From: Pyrinomonadaceae bacterium
GTDB lineage: Bacteria; Acidobacteriota; Blastocatellia; Pyrinomonadales; Pyrinomonadaceae
Length of the DNA: 64,000 bases
Assembly: GCA_019694395.1 (NCBI GenBank)
Contig: JAIBCC010000004.1
Span: 186,001 to 250,000 of the forward strand
Direction of reading: 5' to 3'
The notes below the pieces were generated by a model. It saw only the letters and a program-made list of their open reading frames with translations. It did no database searches and was not told where the DNA came from. The translations under genes were made by a program, and so were the position numbers. Positions 1-8,501 of this stretch are shown here, one piece after another; the first letter of the stretch is position 1, and each line of letters starts with the position of its first letter.

Positions 1-404
1 CAAACTTTAACTCCTCAGGCGCAAAAATTGGCAGCGTTCCCACTTCAAACGGTTTACTTCAGGATGCCCAACAAAAAGATTTGGCGCAGCAAAGAGACAG
101 TAATCTTCAACCGTATGGAACCATCGGATTTGAGGTTAAAAACATATCGGACAAAAAAATAAAGTCGGTTTCATTTTTGGTTAATTTATCGCGCGAAAAC
201 AAAATTATTTACAAACGAAATGTTTCCGAAAAAGTAAATTTAAATCCCGATGAAGCCCGAAAAATTAAAATAAATATCACCTCTGTCAGTAATTTTGTAT
301 TTGCGGAGGGTTCAACCAATAATTACGCGGCAATGTCAAAGATTGGCAAAGAAGTGATTATTAAGAAAATCGTGTTTGAAGACGGAACTAAATTGAATTT
401 CTAA
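1..404 (+). CDS. 3' end of an unknown protein with a C-terminal beta-sandwich-like domain (5' truncated)
   Basis: The reading frame is open from the window edge (first full codon at base 3), so the start lies upstream and at least 133 residues are visible. The C-terminal part (GTIGFEVKNISDKKIKSV, then NLNPDEARKIKINITSV) alternates short beta strands and has the 'non-covalent interaction of conserved strands' look of FxLYD-like or similar extracellular beta-sandwich domains; a related pattern occurs in the protein at 16913-17419. The stop is followed after one base by the ATG of the ABC permease, so the two are probably co-transcribed. Function unknown; the domain resemblance is by pattern only. 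Confidence 0.6.
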   Translation, partial: NFNSSGAKIGSVPTSNGLLQDAQQKDLAQQRDSNLQPYGTIGFEVKNISDKKIKSVSFLVNLSRENKIIYKRNVSEKVNLNPDEARKIKINITSVSNFVFAEGSTNNYAAMSKIGKEVIIKKIVFEDGTKLNF

Positions 405-405
405 A

Positions 406-1386
406 ATGAAATATAAACTAGTCAATTTTGCCAAACAGCTCGGATTACTTTTATTAGTGGTCTGGACGGTTGTGTCTTTAGTAACTCTTTTAATTGAAAT
501 CGTGCCGGGTGATCCGGCAACGGCAATTTTGGGTGAAAATGCTACGCCGGAACAAGTCGCCAATTTTAATCAAAAACACGGACTCAACAAACCCGCCTTT
601 TTCTTTTCTTATAAAAGTGAAACGGGATTTCAGTGGCACGGCGCGGATAATCGCTATGTTGATTATTGGAAAGGTCTTTTGACCGGAGATCTGGGAAAAT
701 CTTTTCGCACCGACCGTCCGGTGGCGGATATGATCATCGAACGCTATCCAAATACTATCAAGCTCGCGTTGGCTTCGATGTTTATTGCAATTCTGATCGC
801 CGTTCCGCTGGGAGTTCTGGCAGGAACCAATAAAGGCTCATTGATTGATAATTTTTCTTCCTTTGTTGCGTTGTTGGGAATTTCATTGCCAAGTTTCGTG
901 GTCGGACCGTTTTTGGTTTATATTTTCGCGGTCAAACTTGGTTGGTTTGCGCCCACCGGCAGTTATAATCCAGAAGATATTGTTTTACCCGCGTTTACGC
1001 TCGGGGCGGCACTTTCAGCAATTTTAACCAGAATGGTGCGCTCGTCCGTTATCGAAGAGCTTGGCGAAGATTATGTGCGAACCGCCCGCGCCAAAGGTTT
1101 AAGCGAAAAAGTAGTCGTTTATAAACACGTTTTGAAAAATGGTTTGATTCCCGTGGTCACGATTTTAGGTTTGCAGCTTGGCGTTTTAATGGCTGGCGCA
1201 ATTATCACCGAAAAGATTTTTATGTGGCAGGGATTGGGGCTTTTACTGCTGGATGACGGAATTGCCAAACGCGACTATCGAATTGTGCAGGGTTGCGTTT
1301 TAGTTATCAGCGTGACCTATATTTTGGCAAATACCCTGACGGATCTGGTTTACAGTTGGCTTGATCCGCGCATCAGACTTTCGTAA
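406..1386 (+). CDS. ABC transporter permease, DppB/OppB family
   Basis: Inner-membrane permease of a dipeptide/oligopeptide/nickel-type ABC importer, 326 residues, the usual length. The N-terminal segment (about residues 10-30) is followed by the family pattern PGDPATAILGENATPEQV, then an extended periplasmic loop, then five further hydrophobic segments. The cytoplasmic EAA loop is recognisable near residues 216-250 (EDYVRTARAKGLSEKVV), the contact site for the ATPase. It starts one base after the previous stop and ends three bases before the DppC-type gene, so the pair forms the heterodimeric channel. No ATPase or binding protein gene follows; they must lie upstream of the window or elsewhere. 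Substrate cannot be decided from sequence. Confidence 0.93.
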   Translation: MKYKLVNFAKQLGLLLLVVWTVVSLVTLLIEIVPGDPATAILGENATPEQVANFNQKHGLNKPAFFFSYKSETGFQWHGADNRYVDYWKGLLTGDLGKSFRTDRPVADMIIERYPNTIKLALASMFIAILIAVPLGVLAGTNKGSLIDNFSSFVALLGISLPSFVVGPFLVYIFAVKLGWFAPTGSYNPEDIVLPAFTLGAALSAILTRMVRSSVIEELGEDYVRTARAKGLSEKVVVYKHVLKNGLIPVVTILGLQLGVLMAGAIITEKIFMWQGLGLLLLDDGIAKRDYRIVQGCVLVISVTYILANTLTDLVYSWLDPRIRLS

Positions 1387-1389
1387 TTA

Positions 1390-2205
1390 ATGAATCGTTT
1401 AACCTATATTGGAATTTTTATTGCAGCCGTTTTAATTCTCGTTGCAGTTTTTGCCCCGTTTATTGCGACACACGATCCGGTGGTGCAAAATTTATTAACC
1501 AGATACGCACCGCAATCAGCTGAACATTGGTTTGGAACTGATGCACTTGGACGCGATGTTTTTTCACGGCTCGTTTACGGGGCAAGAATTTCTTTGCAGG
1601 TTGGAATTGTCGTGACAGTAGTTTCAGTCATTATCGGCACAATTATCGGGGCAATTGCCGGATTTTACGGCGGTTGGGTTGATAAAATCCTGTCCGGCTA
1701 TTTATTTAATGTCTTTATGGCGTTTCCGGGGCTGCTTTTGGCAATTGCTTTGGTCGCTTTTTTAGGTGCGGGACTCGGAAAATTAATGCTGGCTTTGTGC
1801 ATTATCGGTTGGGTTGGCTATGCGCGTGTGATGCGCGGACAAGTTTTAAAAGTTCGGGAATTCGATTTTGTCCAAGCCGCCCGCGCCCTTGGTGCAAGCA
1901 ATTTACGGATTTTATTCATTCATATTTTGCCCAATGCGATTCAGCCTTTGATTGTCCAAGCCTCCTTAGGAATGGCAGGAGCAGTGCTTTCGGAAGCCTC
2001 TTTATCTTTTCTCGGCTTGGGAATTCCGCCGCCGGCTCCATCCTGGGGAACGATGCTCGAAGAATCAAGGGGATTCGACACACTCGCCGCTGCACCGCAC
2101 GTTTTTTTCTTTCCGGCTTTAGCTATTGCCTTGACGGTTCTTGCCTTTAATTTTATCGGGGACGGATTGCGTGAATATTTAGACCCAAAACAACGAAAGA
2201 GATAA
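1390..2205 (+). CDS. ABC transporter permease, DppC/OppC family
   Basis: Second channel subunit of the oligopeptide-type importer, 271 residues. After one N-terminal membrane segment it carries the DppC-family motif HWFGTDALGRDVFSRLVYG (about residues 45-63) and an EAA loop near residues 158-188 (FVQAARALGASNLRILFIH). The C-terminus YLDPKQRKR is typical. It is tightly linked to the DppB-type gene, but the following 363 bases lead into a pilin gene with its own promoter, so the transporter operon apparently ends here without ATPase genes. Confidence 0.93.
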   Translation: MNRLTYIGIFIAAVLILVAVFAPFIATHDPVVQNLLTRYAPQSAEHWFGTDALGRDVFSRLVYGARISLQVGIVVTVVSVIIGTIIGAIAGFYGGWVDKILSGYLFNVFMAFPGLLLAIALVAFLGAGLGKLMLALCIIGWVGYARVMRGQVLKVREFDFVQAARALGASNLRILFIHILPNAIQPLIVQASLGMAGAVLSEASLSFLGLGIPPPAPSWGTMLEESRGFDTLAAAPHVFFFPALAIALTVLAFNFIGDGLREYLDPKQRKR

Positions 2206-2450
2206 ACTACTACAAACCCGCTTCCCACTTTTTCCTTCTCACAACATTCTTATTTTTTTCCTATAACTCTGTCAGCAGGAATCTTACATTACTGCCAATA
2301 CTGACAATTTACGTCATCTCTAAAGTGACGAAATCTGTTAAATCCTTATTGTAGCGCGAGATAAAACTATTAAAGATAAAAGTGTTGATTTTGTCTGAAA
2401 GCCTTATTTTTACAGGGCGAAAAACTATTTTTTACCAGCTTGAAAATTTG

Positions 2451-2466
2451 TGGCACGTCTTTTGTA
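2451..2466 (+). promoter_or_regulatory. Sigma-54-type (-24/-12) promoter of the first pilin gene
   Basis: TGGCAC at 2451-2456, five bases, then TTGT at 2462-2465 matches the RpoN consensus TGGCAC-N5-TTGC except for the last C. It lies about 105 bases before the pilin start. The same element recurs before the second pilin copy. Sigma-54 control of pilA is established in several bacteria with type IV pili. The rest of the 363-base gap 2206-2568 holds no credible gene; AAGGAG at 2549-2554 is the pilin ribosome binding site. Confidence 0.75.
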
Positions 2467-2519
2467 ATTAACTTAACCGACCTGAGACAAGGTAGAAAAC
2501 TTAGAAAATAAAAATTCAG

Positions 2520-3142
2520 AAAAACTAAAAAGACATAAAGGACTTTCCAAGGAGACTTAATTAACAAAATGAAAAATCAAAAAGGTTTCTCGCTTATCGA
2601 ACTTTTAATCGTTGTTGTAATCATCGGTATCATTGCCGCGATTGCTATCCCTAATTTACTTGCTGCCCGTCGTTCTGCTAATGAAGGTTCAGCCATTTCG
2701 TCACTCCGCACTTATCATGGTGCTCAAATGACCTATCAAGCTACCAGCGGTGCCGGTAACTATGCCGGTAACACTTCGCTTGACAGTGCTTCTTTCAATA
2801 TCTTAGGTGCTTCTAACTTGGTTGACAGCATTTTAGGTGGTCGTCAATCTGGTTCAGCCGCAAGCGCAATCAAGAGCGGTTATGAATTTCAAGGTATCAG
2901 AATAGACGGCAGCACCTCTAGTCCGGCTCAATTTGGCGGAACAGCTACACCTGTTACTCAATCTGGAGTTACCATGACCGGAACCAGAGACTTCGCTATT
3001 CTGACCGAAGGTGTTTTGTATTCAGGAAGTGCTGATTCAGCAGCTGATGTAACCAGCGGCTCAGGATTATTATCAACCAGATCAGGTTTGTCTGCTCTGC
3101 AAAACTAATTATCTAATTTGATAAATTAATGAAAGGGGGAGA
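2520..3142 (+). repeat. 623-bp direct repeat, copy 1 (carries a pilin gene)
   Basis: Bases 2520-3142 recur at 3516-4138, offset 996, with no difference that I could find by eye. The repeat covers the ribosome binding site, the whole pilin gene and the left arm of the terminator. Outside it the flanks are still related but diverged, including the sigma-54 promoter (offset 1004, so indels have accumulated there). Confidence 0.93.
2569..3108 (+). CDS. Type IV major pilin-like protein, copy 1
   Basis: 179-residue prepilin, close to the length of PilA-type major pilins. A short leader MKNQKG ends at Gly6; the mature protein begins FSLIELLIVVVIIGIIAAIA with Glu at +5, the hallmark for prepilin peptidase cleavage and assembly. 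The hydrophobic helix is followed by PNLLAARRSANEGSAISSLRT, common in acidobacterial and deltaproteobacterial pilins, and a Ser/Gly/Ala-rich globular domain with no cysteine. It has its own sigma-54-type promoter, AAGGAG ribosome binding site and terminator. Its protein is identical to the copy at 3565-4104. Pilin rather than type II pseudopilin is likely, but the machinery genes are not in the window. Confidence 0.93.
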   Translation: MKNQKGFSLIELLIVVVIIGIIAAIAIPNLLAARRSANEGSAISSLRTYHGAQMTYQATSGAGNYAGNTSLDSASFNILGASNLVDSILGGRQSGSAASAIKSGYEFQGIRIDGSTSSPAQFGGTATPVTQSGVTMTGTRDFAILTEGVLYSGSADSAADVTSGSGLLSTRSGLSALQN

Positions 3143-3163
3143 TAAAAATTATTTCCCCTTTTT
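3132..3163 (+). terminator. Intrinsic terminator after pilin copy 1
   Basis: AAAGGGG (3132-3138) pairs with CCCCTTT (3155-3161), followed by further T residues. It starts 23 bases after the stop codon. The left arm is inside the duplicated block and the right arm is outside it. Confidence 0.8.
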
Positions 3164-3454
3164 AGTTTTCATCAGGCTGATTGTAAACATAAATTAATGG
3201 TTTAGCTTTACACCCTTATTTTTCTTTTCCTAATTTTAAGATTTGATTTAGGTTTTTTGTAAAAAACGTTCTTTTTCAATTGATCTTATTCCGGTTTAAT
3301 TAAATAAATTGACAAATATTGTTAGTTGACCTATTACAAAAATTGTGAGTTTGTTTCTTTAGAAAGGCATTTATTTCAAAATCCGTTTTAAAACTAAACC
3401 GCTAACCTATTATTTCTCCACCTTTTAGCCATCAATGCTAAAACCTGCGAACTA

Positions 3455-3470
3455 TGGCACGTCTTTTGTT
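3455..3470 (+). promoter_or_regulatory. Sigma-54-type promoter of the second pilin gene
   Basis: TGGCAC at 3455-3460, five bases (GTCTT), then TTGT at 3466-3469: the same 15 bases as the promoter of copy 1. It is the only long conserved part of the otherwise diverged upstream flank, which suggests selection. The 456-base gap 3109-3564 holds this element and the preceding terminator; I see no gene in it. Confidence 0.75.
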
Positions 3471-3515
3471 ATAAGTAACATTACCTACGACAAGGTAGAA
3501 AAACCCAGAAGAACT

Positions 3516-4138
3516 AAAAACTAAAAAGACATAAAGGACTTTCCAAGGAGACTTAATTAACAAAATGAAAAATCAAAAAGGTTTCTCGCTTATCGAACTT
3601 TTAATCGTTGTTGTAATCATCGGTATCATTGCCGCGATTGCTATCCCTAATTTACTTGCTGCCCGTCGTTCTGCTAATGAAGGTTCAGCCATTTCGTCAC
3701 TCCGCACTTATCATGGTGCTCAAATGACCTATCAAGCTACCAGCGGTGCCGGTAACTATGCCGGTAACACTTCGCTTGACAGTGCTTCTTTCAATATCTT
3801 AGGTGCTTCTAACTTGGTTGACAGCATTTTAGGTGGTCGTCAATCTGGTTCAGCCGCAAGCGCAATCAAGAGCGGTTATGAATTTCAAGGTATCAGAATA
3901 GACGGCAGCACCTCTAGTCCGGCTCAATTTGGCGGAACAGCTACACCTGTTACTCAATCTGGAGTTACCATGACCGGAACCAGAGACTTCGCTATTCTGA
4001 CCGAAGGTGTTTTGTATTCAGGAAGTGCTGATTCAGCAGCTGATGTAACCAGCGGCTCAGGATTATTATCAACCAGATCAGGTTTGTCTGCTCTGCAAAA
4101 CTAATTATCTAATTTGATAAATTAATGAAAGGGGGAGA
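3516..4138 (+). repeat. 623-bp direct repeat, copy 2 (carries a pilin gene)
   Basis: Matches 2520-3142 base for base as far as I can read. It ends at the point where the terminator loop begins (GA then AG here, GA then TA in copy 1). Synonymous sites are as conserved as the rest, so the copies are either very recent or kept identical by gene conversion. Confidence 0.93.
3565..4104 (+). CDS. Type IV major pilin-like protein, copy 2 (identical to copy 1)
   Basis: 179 residues, identical to the product of 2569-3108: leader MKNQKG, Glu at mature position 5, the same PNLLAARRSANEG segment and cysteine-free globular domain. Its own sigma-54-type promoter and ribosome binding site precede it and a weaker terminator follows. 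The copy adds gene dosage rather than a variant subunit. If the two can recombine, deletion of one copy would leave a complete gene. Confidence 0.93.
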   Translation: MKNQKGFSLIELLIVVVIIGIIAAIAIPNLLAARRSANEGSAISSLRTYHGAQMTYQATSGAGNYAGNTSLDSASFNILGASNLVDSILGGRQSGSAASAIKSGYEFQGIRIDGSTSSPAQFGGTATPVTQSGVTMTGTRDFAILTEGVLYSGSADSAADVTSGSGLLSTRSGLSALQN

Positions 4139-4159
4139 AGTTTTTTCTCTCCTTTTTTT
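4134..4159 (+). terminator. Weak intrinsic terminator after pilin copy 2
   Basis: GGAGA (4134-4138) can pair with TCTCC (4148-4152), followed by seven T. The stem is only five base pairs, so read-through into the third pilin 10 bases on is plausible. Confidence 0.5.
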
Positions 4160-4169
4160 CCAATAATAT

Positions 4170-4694
4170 ATGCCGGCGAAAATAAAAAAGGGTCAAAAAG
4201 GGTTTTCACTGGTTGAGCTTTTAATAGTTGTGCTGACTATTAGTCTTATTGCTGCAATTGCCGTCCCTAATCTACTTGCTGCCCGTCGTTCTGCCAATGA
4301 GGGTTCGGCTATTTCTTCTCTTCGCACGCTTCATAGTGCACAAAGCCTCTACCTAACCTCTATCGGAGGAGGAGACTATGCAGGAACTATCGGTTCAACC
4401 GGAGATTCTCTTGCCTTATCTGAACTACATTCAGTAAAACTGATTGACGAAAGTCTGGGTTTGGGCACTAAAAGCGGATACAACTTTGTCGGAGCGAGAA
4501 CTTTGTCTGACAGTTTGACTCCGGCATCATTCTTTTTCTCAGCCAACCCAATCTCGACTTCAGGAATTACGCAATCAGGAACCAAACGCTTTTGCATAAG
4601 TCAGGAAGGCAGTCTTAGGTTTGACTGGAATAGTATTAACACTGCCTTTGATGAAAGCGGCTGCAGAAATGCCACTACTTATGGTCTTAATTAA
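4170..4694 (+). CDS. Third, diverged type IV pilin-like protein
   Basis: 174 residues. The leader MPAKIKKGQKG is longer than in the two neighbours; cleavage would give FSLVELLIVVLTISLIAAIA, again with Glu at +5. The next segment, PNLLAARRSANEGSAISSLRT, is identical to the neighbours, so this is a paralogue, but the globular domain is different and carries two cysteines (FCISQ near residue 147 and GCRN near 166) that could form the C-terminal disulfide loop seen in many pilins. No sigma-54 element precedes it; it may depend on read-through from copy 2. It could be a minor pilin or an alternative major subunit. Confidence 0.88.
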   Translation: MPAKIKKGQKGFSLVELLIVVLTISLIAAIAVPNLLAARRSANEGSAISSLRTLHSAQSLYLTSIGGGDYAGTIGSTGDSLALSELHSVKLIDESLGLGTKSGYNFVGARTLSDSLTPASFFFSANPISTSGITQSGTKRFCISQEGSLRFDWNSINTAFDESGCRNATTYGLN

Positions 4695-4805
4695 AAAACC
4701 ACCTGTTTTTAGACCGTCTTCAATATTACAACCAATCTTTTACTTTTTTCCAAAATAAATTATCATTTTAATTGCAAAATTCAGAAAACAATTCCCGCAA
4801 GAAAA

Positions 4806-5609
4806 GTGAACAACCAAAATACCGATCAATCGAATTTAATAAAACGACTTCTTTCAATAATTACGAACACTTTCCGCGAAGCTGTTCGTGATCGTGTTTT
4901 ATATAACCTGATTTTTTTTGTGCTGCTCTTAACGGCTTGTGCAATTTTTCTGGGCGAACTTACAGCCGGGCAAGAGGCGCGGACAATTGTAAATCTCGGA
5001 CTAAGTGCGATGCTTCTTTTTGGAGCTTTTATTTCGATCTTCGTCGGAGTTGGCTTAGTCAGTAAAGAGATAGAAAAAAGAACAGTTTACGCGATTTTCT
5101 CAAAGCCGATCGGACGCGGCGAATTCATTGTCGGTAAATATATAGGCTTGTGCTTAACTCTTTTGGTCAATACATTAGTCATGGGCATTGGCGTAAGCCT
5201 TGCCCTTTTATATGTTGGGGGAAATGGATTGGCACTTTCGATTTGGGGAGCGATCTTTTTGATTTATCTTGAATTGACGATTTTAACCGCTACTGCTGTG
5301 CTCTTTTCCTCCTTCTCATCACCTGCACTTTCAGCCCTGTTATCATTTTTTGTTTTTATTATCGGTCATTTCAGTGCCTCGCTAAACGATTTAGCCAAAG
5401 GACTTGGTTCAACTTTTGCTAAATATTTTTTTGGTGCGATTTATTATTTATTGCCTAATCTGGCAAATTTCAGTTTTATTGCTAATTCGGCTTATGGAGA
5501 AACACCTCCAGTCTCAATGATTATTGGGGCAATCGGATATGCAATTGTTTATGTGGCAATTTTATTGGCTATTACAATTTTAATCTTCAGCCGCCGAAAC
5601 TTTAAATAA
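4806..5609 (+). CDS. ABC-2-type exporter permease
   Basis: 267 residues starting at a GTG; six hydrophobic segments with an amphipathic N-terminal helix (TFREAVRDRVLYN) typical of ABC-2/NosY-like permeases. The segment KEIEKRTVYAIFSKPIGRGEFIVGKYIG is a family signature between the second and third membrane helices. The matching ATPase is probably the gene at 11952-12890, which ends this co-directional run. Substrate unknown; the intervening genes point to an envelope or glycan-related cargo. Confidence 0.82.
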   Translation: MNNQNTDQSNLIKRLLSIITNTFREAVRDRVLYNLIFFVLLLTACAIFLGELTAGQEARTIVNLGLSAMLLFGAFISIFVGVGLVSKEIEKRTVYAIFSKPIGRGEFIVGKYIGLCLTLLVNTLVMGIGVSLALLYVGGNGLALSIWGAIFLIYLELTILTATAVLFSSFSSPALSALLSFFVFIIGHFSASLNDLAKGLGSTFAKYFFGAIYYLLPNLANFSFIANSAYGETPPVSMIIGAIGYAIVYVAILLAITILIFSRRNFK

Positions 5610-5626
5610 CCTTTAGGATTCAATAG

Positions 5627-6571
5627 ATGTCTGCCAAAAACCTACAAACAATTATTTTAGTTCTGATAATTATTATTGGATTTACGGCAATTTTCGGTTT
5701 AAGTAATTTTTTGGAAAAAACTCATCCGCCGCTGCCTGAAGGTTTTGAGGATAGAGATTTAGCTCTCCATGGGGCAAAACTGAAAAATTATAGTCTTGGG
5801 TTCAACGGGTTGATCGCAGATTGGTATTGGATGCAATCGCTTCAATACATTGGTAATAAAGTTGCCAAAGCACCGGAAAATCAGGCAATTAATATAGAAA
5901 ATTTAAAGTCGCTGAATCCGAGACTTCTTTATCCGCTTTTAGATAATGCAACTTCACTTGATCCCCATTTTTTGGCAGCCTATTCGTATGGGGCAGTGGT
6001 TTTACCTGCCATTGATCCACAACAAGCAATAAAGATTGCAGAAAAAGGAATAGAAAATAATCCCGAGCAATGGCGTTTATATCAACATCTTGGCTATATT
6101 TACTGGCGATTGAAGGATTTTGATAAAGCCTCAGAAACTTATGAAAAAGGTTCTCAAATTCAGGGCGCACCTCCTTTTATGCGAATAATGGCGGCGCAAA
6201 TGAAAACCAAAGGCGGAAGCCGCGAAACCGCGCGAGCAATGTATCAGCAAATGTTTGATGAAGCTCAGGATACGCAGACTAAGGAAAGTGCAGCTATCCG
6301 GCTTTTAGAACTTGATTCATTTGAAGAAAGAGATGTGATCAAATCAGTTTTACAGACATTTCAAGAAAAAAATTCCCGTTGTGCAGCTAATTGGAAGGAA
6401 GTTTTCCCACTGTTGCGAACTGCTAAAACAAAAGAAGGGAAAAACCTGAATTTTGAAGAAAAATCTTTAGCTCCGATTGACCCGAGCGGAGCTTTGTATT
6501 TGCTGATCCAAACCAATAATCGATGCAATGTCACAATTGACGAAAAATCATCTAAAATTCCTATTCAATAA
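5627..6571 (+). CDS. Membrane-anchored TPR protein
   Basis: 314 residues. One N-terminal membrane helix (about residues 7-28) is followed by a conserved-looking stretch LGFNGLIADWYWMQSLQYIG (about 58-77), then helical repeats that fit TPRs at about 115-210 (AYSYGAVVLPAIDPQQAIKIAEKG; WRLYQHLGYIYWRLKDFDKA). It follows the exporter permease by 17 bases, so they are probably one operon. TPR scaffolds of this kind often organise envelope complexes. No enzymatic motif is visible and the specific role is unknown. Confidence 0.75.
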   Translation: MSAKNLQTIILVLIIIIGFTAIFGLSNFLEKTHPPLPEGFEDRDLALHGAKLKNYSLGFNGLIADWYWMQSLQYIGNKVAKAPENQAINIENLKSLNPRLLYPLLDNATSLDPHFLAAYSYGAVVLPAIDPQQAIKIAEKGIENNPEQWRLYQHLGYIYWRLKDFDKASETYEKGSQIQGAPPFMRIMAAQMKTKGGSRETARAMYQQMFDEAQDTQTKESAAIRLLELDSFEERDVIKSVLQTFQEKNSRCAANWKEVFPLLRTAKTKEGKNLNFEEKSLAPIDPSGALYLLIQTNNRCNVTIDEKSSKIPIQ

Positions 6572-6615
6572 ATGGTAAAAGCCTCATATTAGCTGGTTTT
6601 AAAGCATTATTTTGC

Positions 6616-6645
6616 TTGCCAAACAATTCAAAGAAATTTTACAAT
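6616..6645 (+). promoter_or_regulatory. Candidate sigma-70 promoter before the PTPS-related genes
   Basis: TTGCCA (6616-6621), 18-base spacer, TACAAT (6640-6645), 67 bases upstream of the ATG at 6713, in the 141-base gap after the TPR gene. Confidence 0.45.
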
Positions 6646-6712
6646 ATAGTTGAGTTGTTAGTCCTCTTTTAACTCTTCTAAACGTCTTTTCTTTACTTTT
6701 TCCGTCCTAAAT

Positions 6713-8449
6713 ATGAGCAAAATTCATCAGTATCCAACTGAAAAGTATTTAGCCAAAGACTCAGTTTGTTTGATCTTGTTAATTTTGTTTGCCTTCGCCC
6801 TGATTTCACCCATTATTTATTTCGGAATTCCAAAAGGTTCGGATATGCCTCAACACTACCAATTTGCAATGACTTATTTTGAGTCAATAAAATCGGGAAA
6901 CTTTTTTCCAAGTTGGTCGGCGTTTGAAAATTACGGTTATGGCGGAATCGGAATTCGCATTTATCCCCCGTTAGCAGATTATTTGTTGGCTCTTACTCAA
7001 TTTTTGACCAATGATTGGTATCACACTACCTGGATAGTTTTTGGGTTTTGGATGTCATTAGGCGGCGTGGGAATATATTTGTTCGCCAGAGAATGGCTGT
7101 CACCGCAAAATTCGCTTCTAGCCGGAATTATCTATCTCACTTCACCTTTTCATCTTTGGCAAATTTATCAATCATTTTTTTATTCCCAATTTGCAGCGGC
7201 GGCTATCTTGCCGTTTTGTTTTCTTTTTTTAACCAGAGTTTGTCGCGGTTATGATCTGAAAAATGCGATCCTTTTAGGATTTTTCTCAGCCATTCTGATC
7301 CTGACTCATCTTCCGGCAACGATCGTTGGATTTATCTCAATGAGTTTTTATGGAATTTGTATTTTAGACTGGAAAAAAATTAAACAAATTGCTCCAAAAC
7401 TTTTCCTGAGCGGAATAATCAGTTTCTGTTTATCTTTCTTTTATTTGATCAGACTAATTTCTGAAATGAATCTGGTTAACCATACTGATTCTAAATATAC
7501 CTCGGGAGTAAACAACTTTTTGTATGGATTTTCTCCGCATATCCTATATCTCCAAAACTTATTTGAGCTTGATGTAAATCTTCGCGGGGGTTTCATTCGC
7601 AATGATCTGATGGGTATTTTTTCGCTTGTTTTAATCCTTCCGTTTTTAATTTTCATAGTCCGAAAAATCATCAATACTTTCTCAATGGATCAAAATACAA
7701 AGTCTTTTTTAGCAATGAGTCTAACCGGATTTTTTGCTTTTGTGATGACCACGGTCTTCAGCTTTTTTATTTGGGATAATCTGCCGTTTCTTCAAAAGAT
7801 CCAGTTCCCTTTTCGATGGTTTTTAATAGCTAACATCTTCGGTTCCTTAACTTTTGTTTTAGCACTTAATCAAATTTCACTCCAAAAACCATTTACTCAA
7901 AAAATCTCTAAATATTTGATACTGATTTACTTTATTTGTCTTTCTATGTTTAATTTCGGAGAAATTATTCTTCCTTCCGCACCATTGCCGCAGACTGTTT
8001 TTGCAGAAACTTTGAATGGATTGTTAGAACAAGAAAGTTTTGATTGTTGGTGGACGATTTGGTCAAAAAGAGAGGCGTTTGAGATTAAGGAGAAAGTTGT
8101 TGCTGATTCCCGTCGAATAAATATTTCTAAATGGGAGCCTGAGTTACGAGAATTTGAGGTCGAAAAAGGCAACACGATAAACGCGCGAATTGCAACATTT
8201 TACTATCCTCTGTGGGAAGCTAAAGTTAATGATCGATCGGTTGAAACTCAAAAAAACTCCGACGGGACAATATTAATTCCATTGCCGGCTGAAAACGCCA
8301 AAGTATCATTAGAATTCAAAGAGCCCTCAAAACTTGTTTTTGCCCGGATTATTTCAGGTCTGAGCTGGGGATTATTGGCTTTACTAATGCTGGGCTACAT
8401 TCTCAAAAAACTATTTGGTAAACCACGGCTTTTCCTTTCAAAATTTTAA
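6713..8449 (+). CDS. Polytopic PTPS-related membrane protein, paralogue 1 (GT-C-like)
   Basis: 578 residues, about ten or more membrane helices. After the first helix comes the family motif GIPKGSDMPQHYQFA with the GNFFPSWSAFENYGYGG and RIYPPLADY segments, the signature of the '6-pyruvoyl-tetrahydropterin synthase-related' membrane domain. Despite that family name these proteins look like GT-C-type glycosyltransferases, with an acidic first loop (SDMPQH) where the GT-C catalytic Asp sits. The C-terminal part carries the motif DCWWTIW (about residue 442-448) and a soluble beta-rich domain (TFYYPLWEAKVN), ending in a last membrane helix. First of three tandem paralogues. Confidence 0.8.
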   Translation: MSKIHQYPTEKYLAKDSVCLILLILFAFALISPIIYFGIPKGSDMPQHYQFAMTYFESIKSGNFFPSWSAFENYGYGGIGIRIYPPLADYLLALTQFLTNDWYHTTWIVFGFWMSLGGVGIYLFAREWLSPQNSLLAGIIYLTSPFHLWQIYQSFFYSQFAAAAILPFCFLFLTRVCRGYDLKNAILLGFFSAILILTHLPATIVGFISMSFYGICILDWKKIKQIAPKLFLSGIISFCLSFFYLIRLISEMNLVNHTDSKYTSGVNNFLYGFSPHILYLQNLFELDVNLRGGFIRNDLMGIFSLVLILPFLIFIVRKIINTFSMDQNTKSFLAMSLTGFFAFVMTTVFSFFIWDNLPFLQKIQFPFRWFLIANIFGSLTFVLALNQISLQKPFTQKISKYLILIYFICLSMFNFGEIILPSAPLPQTVFAETLNGLLEQESFDCWWTIWSKREAFEIKEKVVADSRRINISKWEPELREFEVEKGNTINARIATFYYPLWEAKVNDRSVETQKNSDGTILIPLPAENAKVSLEFKEPSKLVFARIISGLSWGLLALLMLGYILKKLFGKPRLFLSKF

Positions 8450-8501
8450 AATCAACCTCTCTAAGTTCTAAGTTTTAGAAAGACATTTATCCAGAGAAAA
8501 T

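Noticed and set aside
2370..2567. Minus-strand 65-codon frame in the pilin promoter region
   Set aside because: It runs through the sigma-54 element and the ribosome site, has no ribosome site of its own and low-complexity content.
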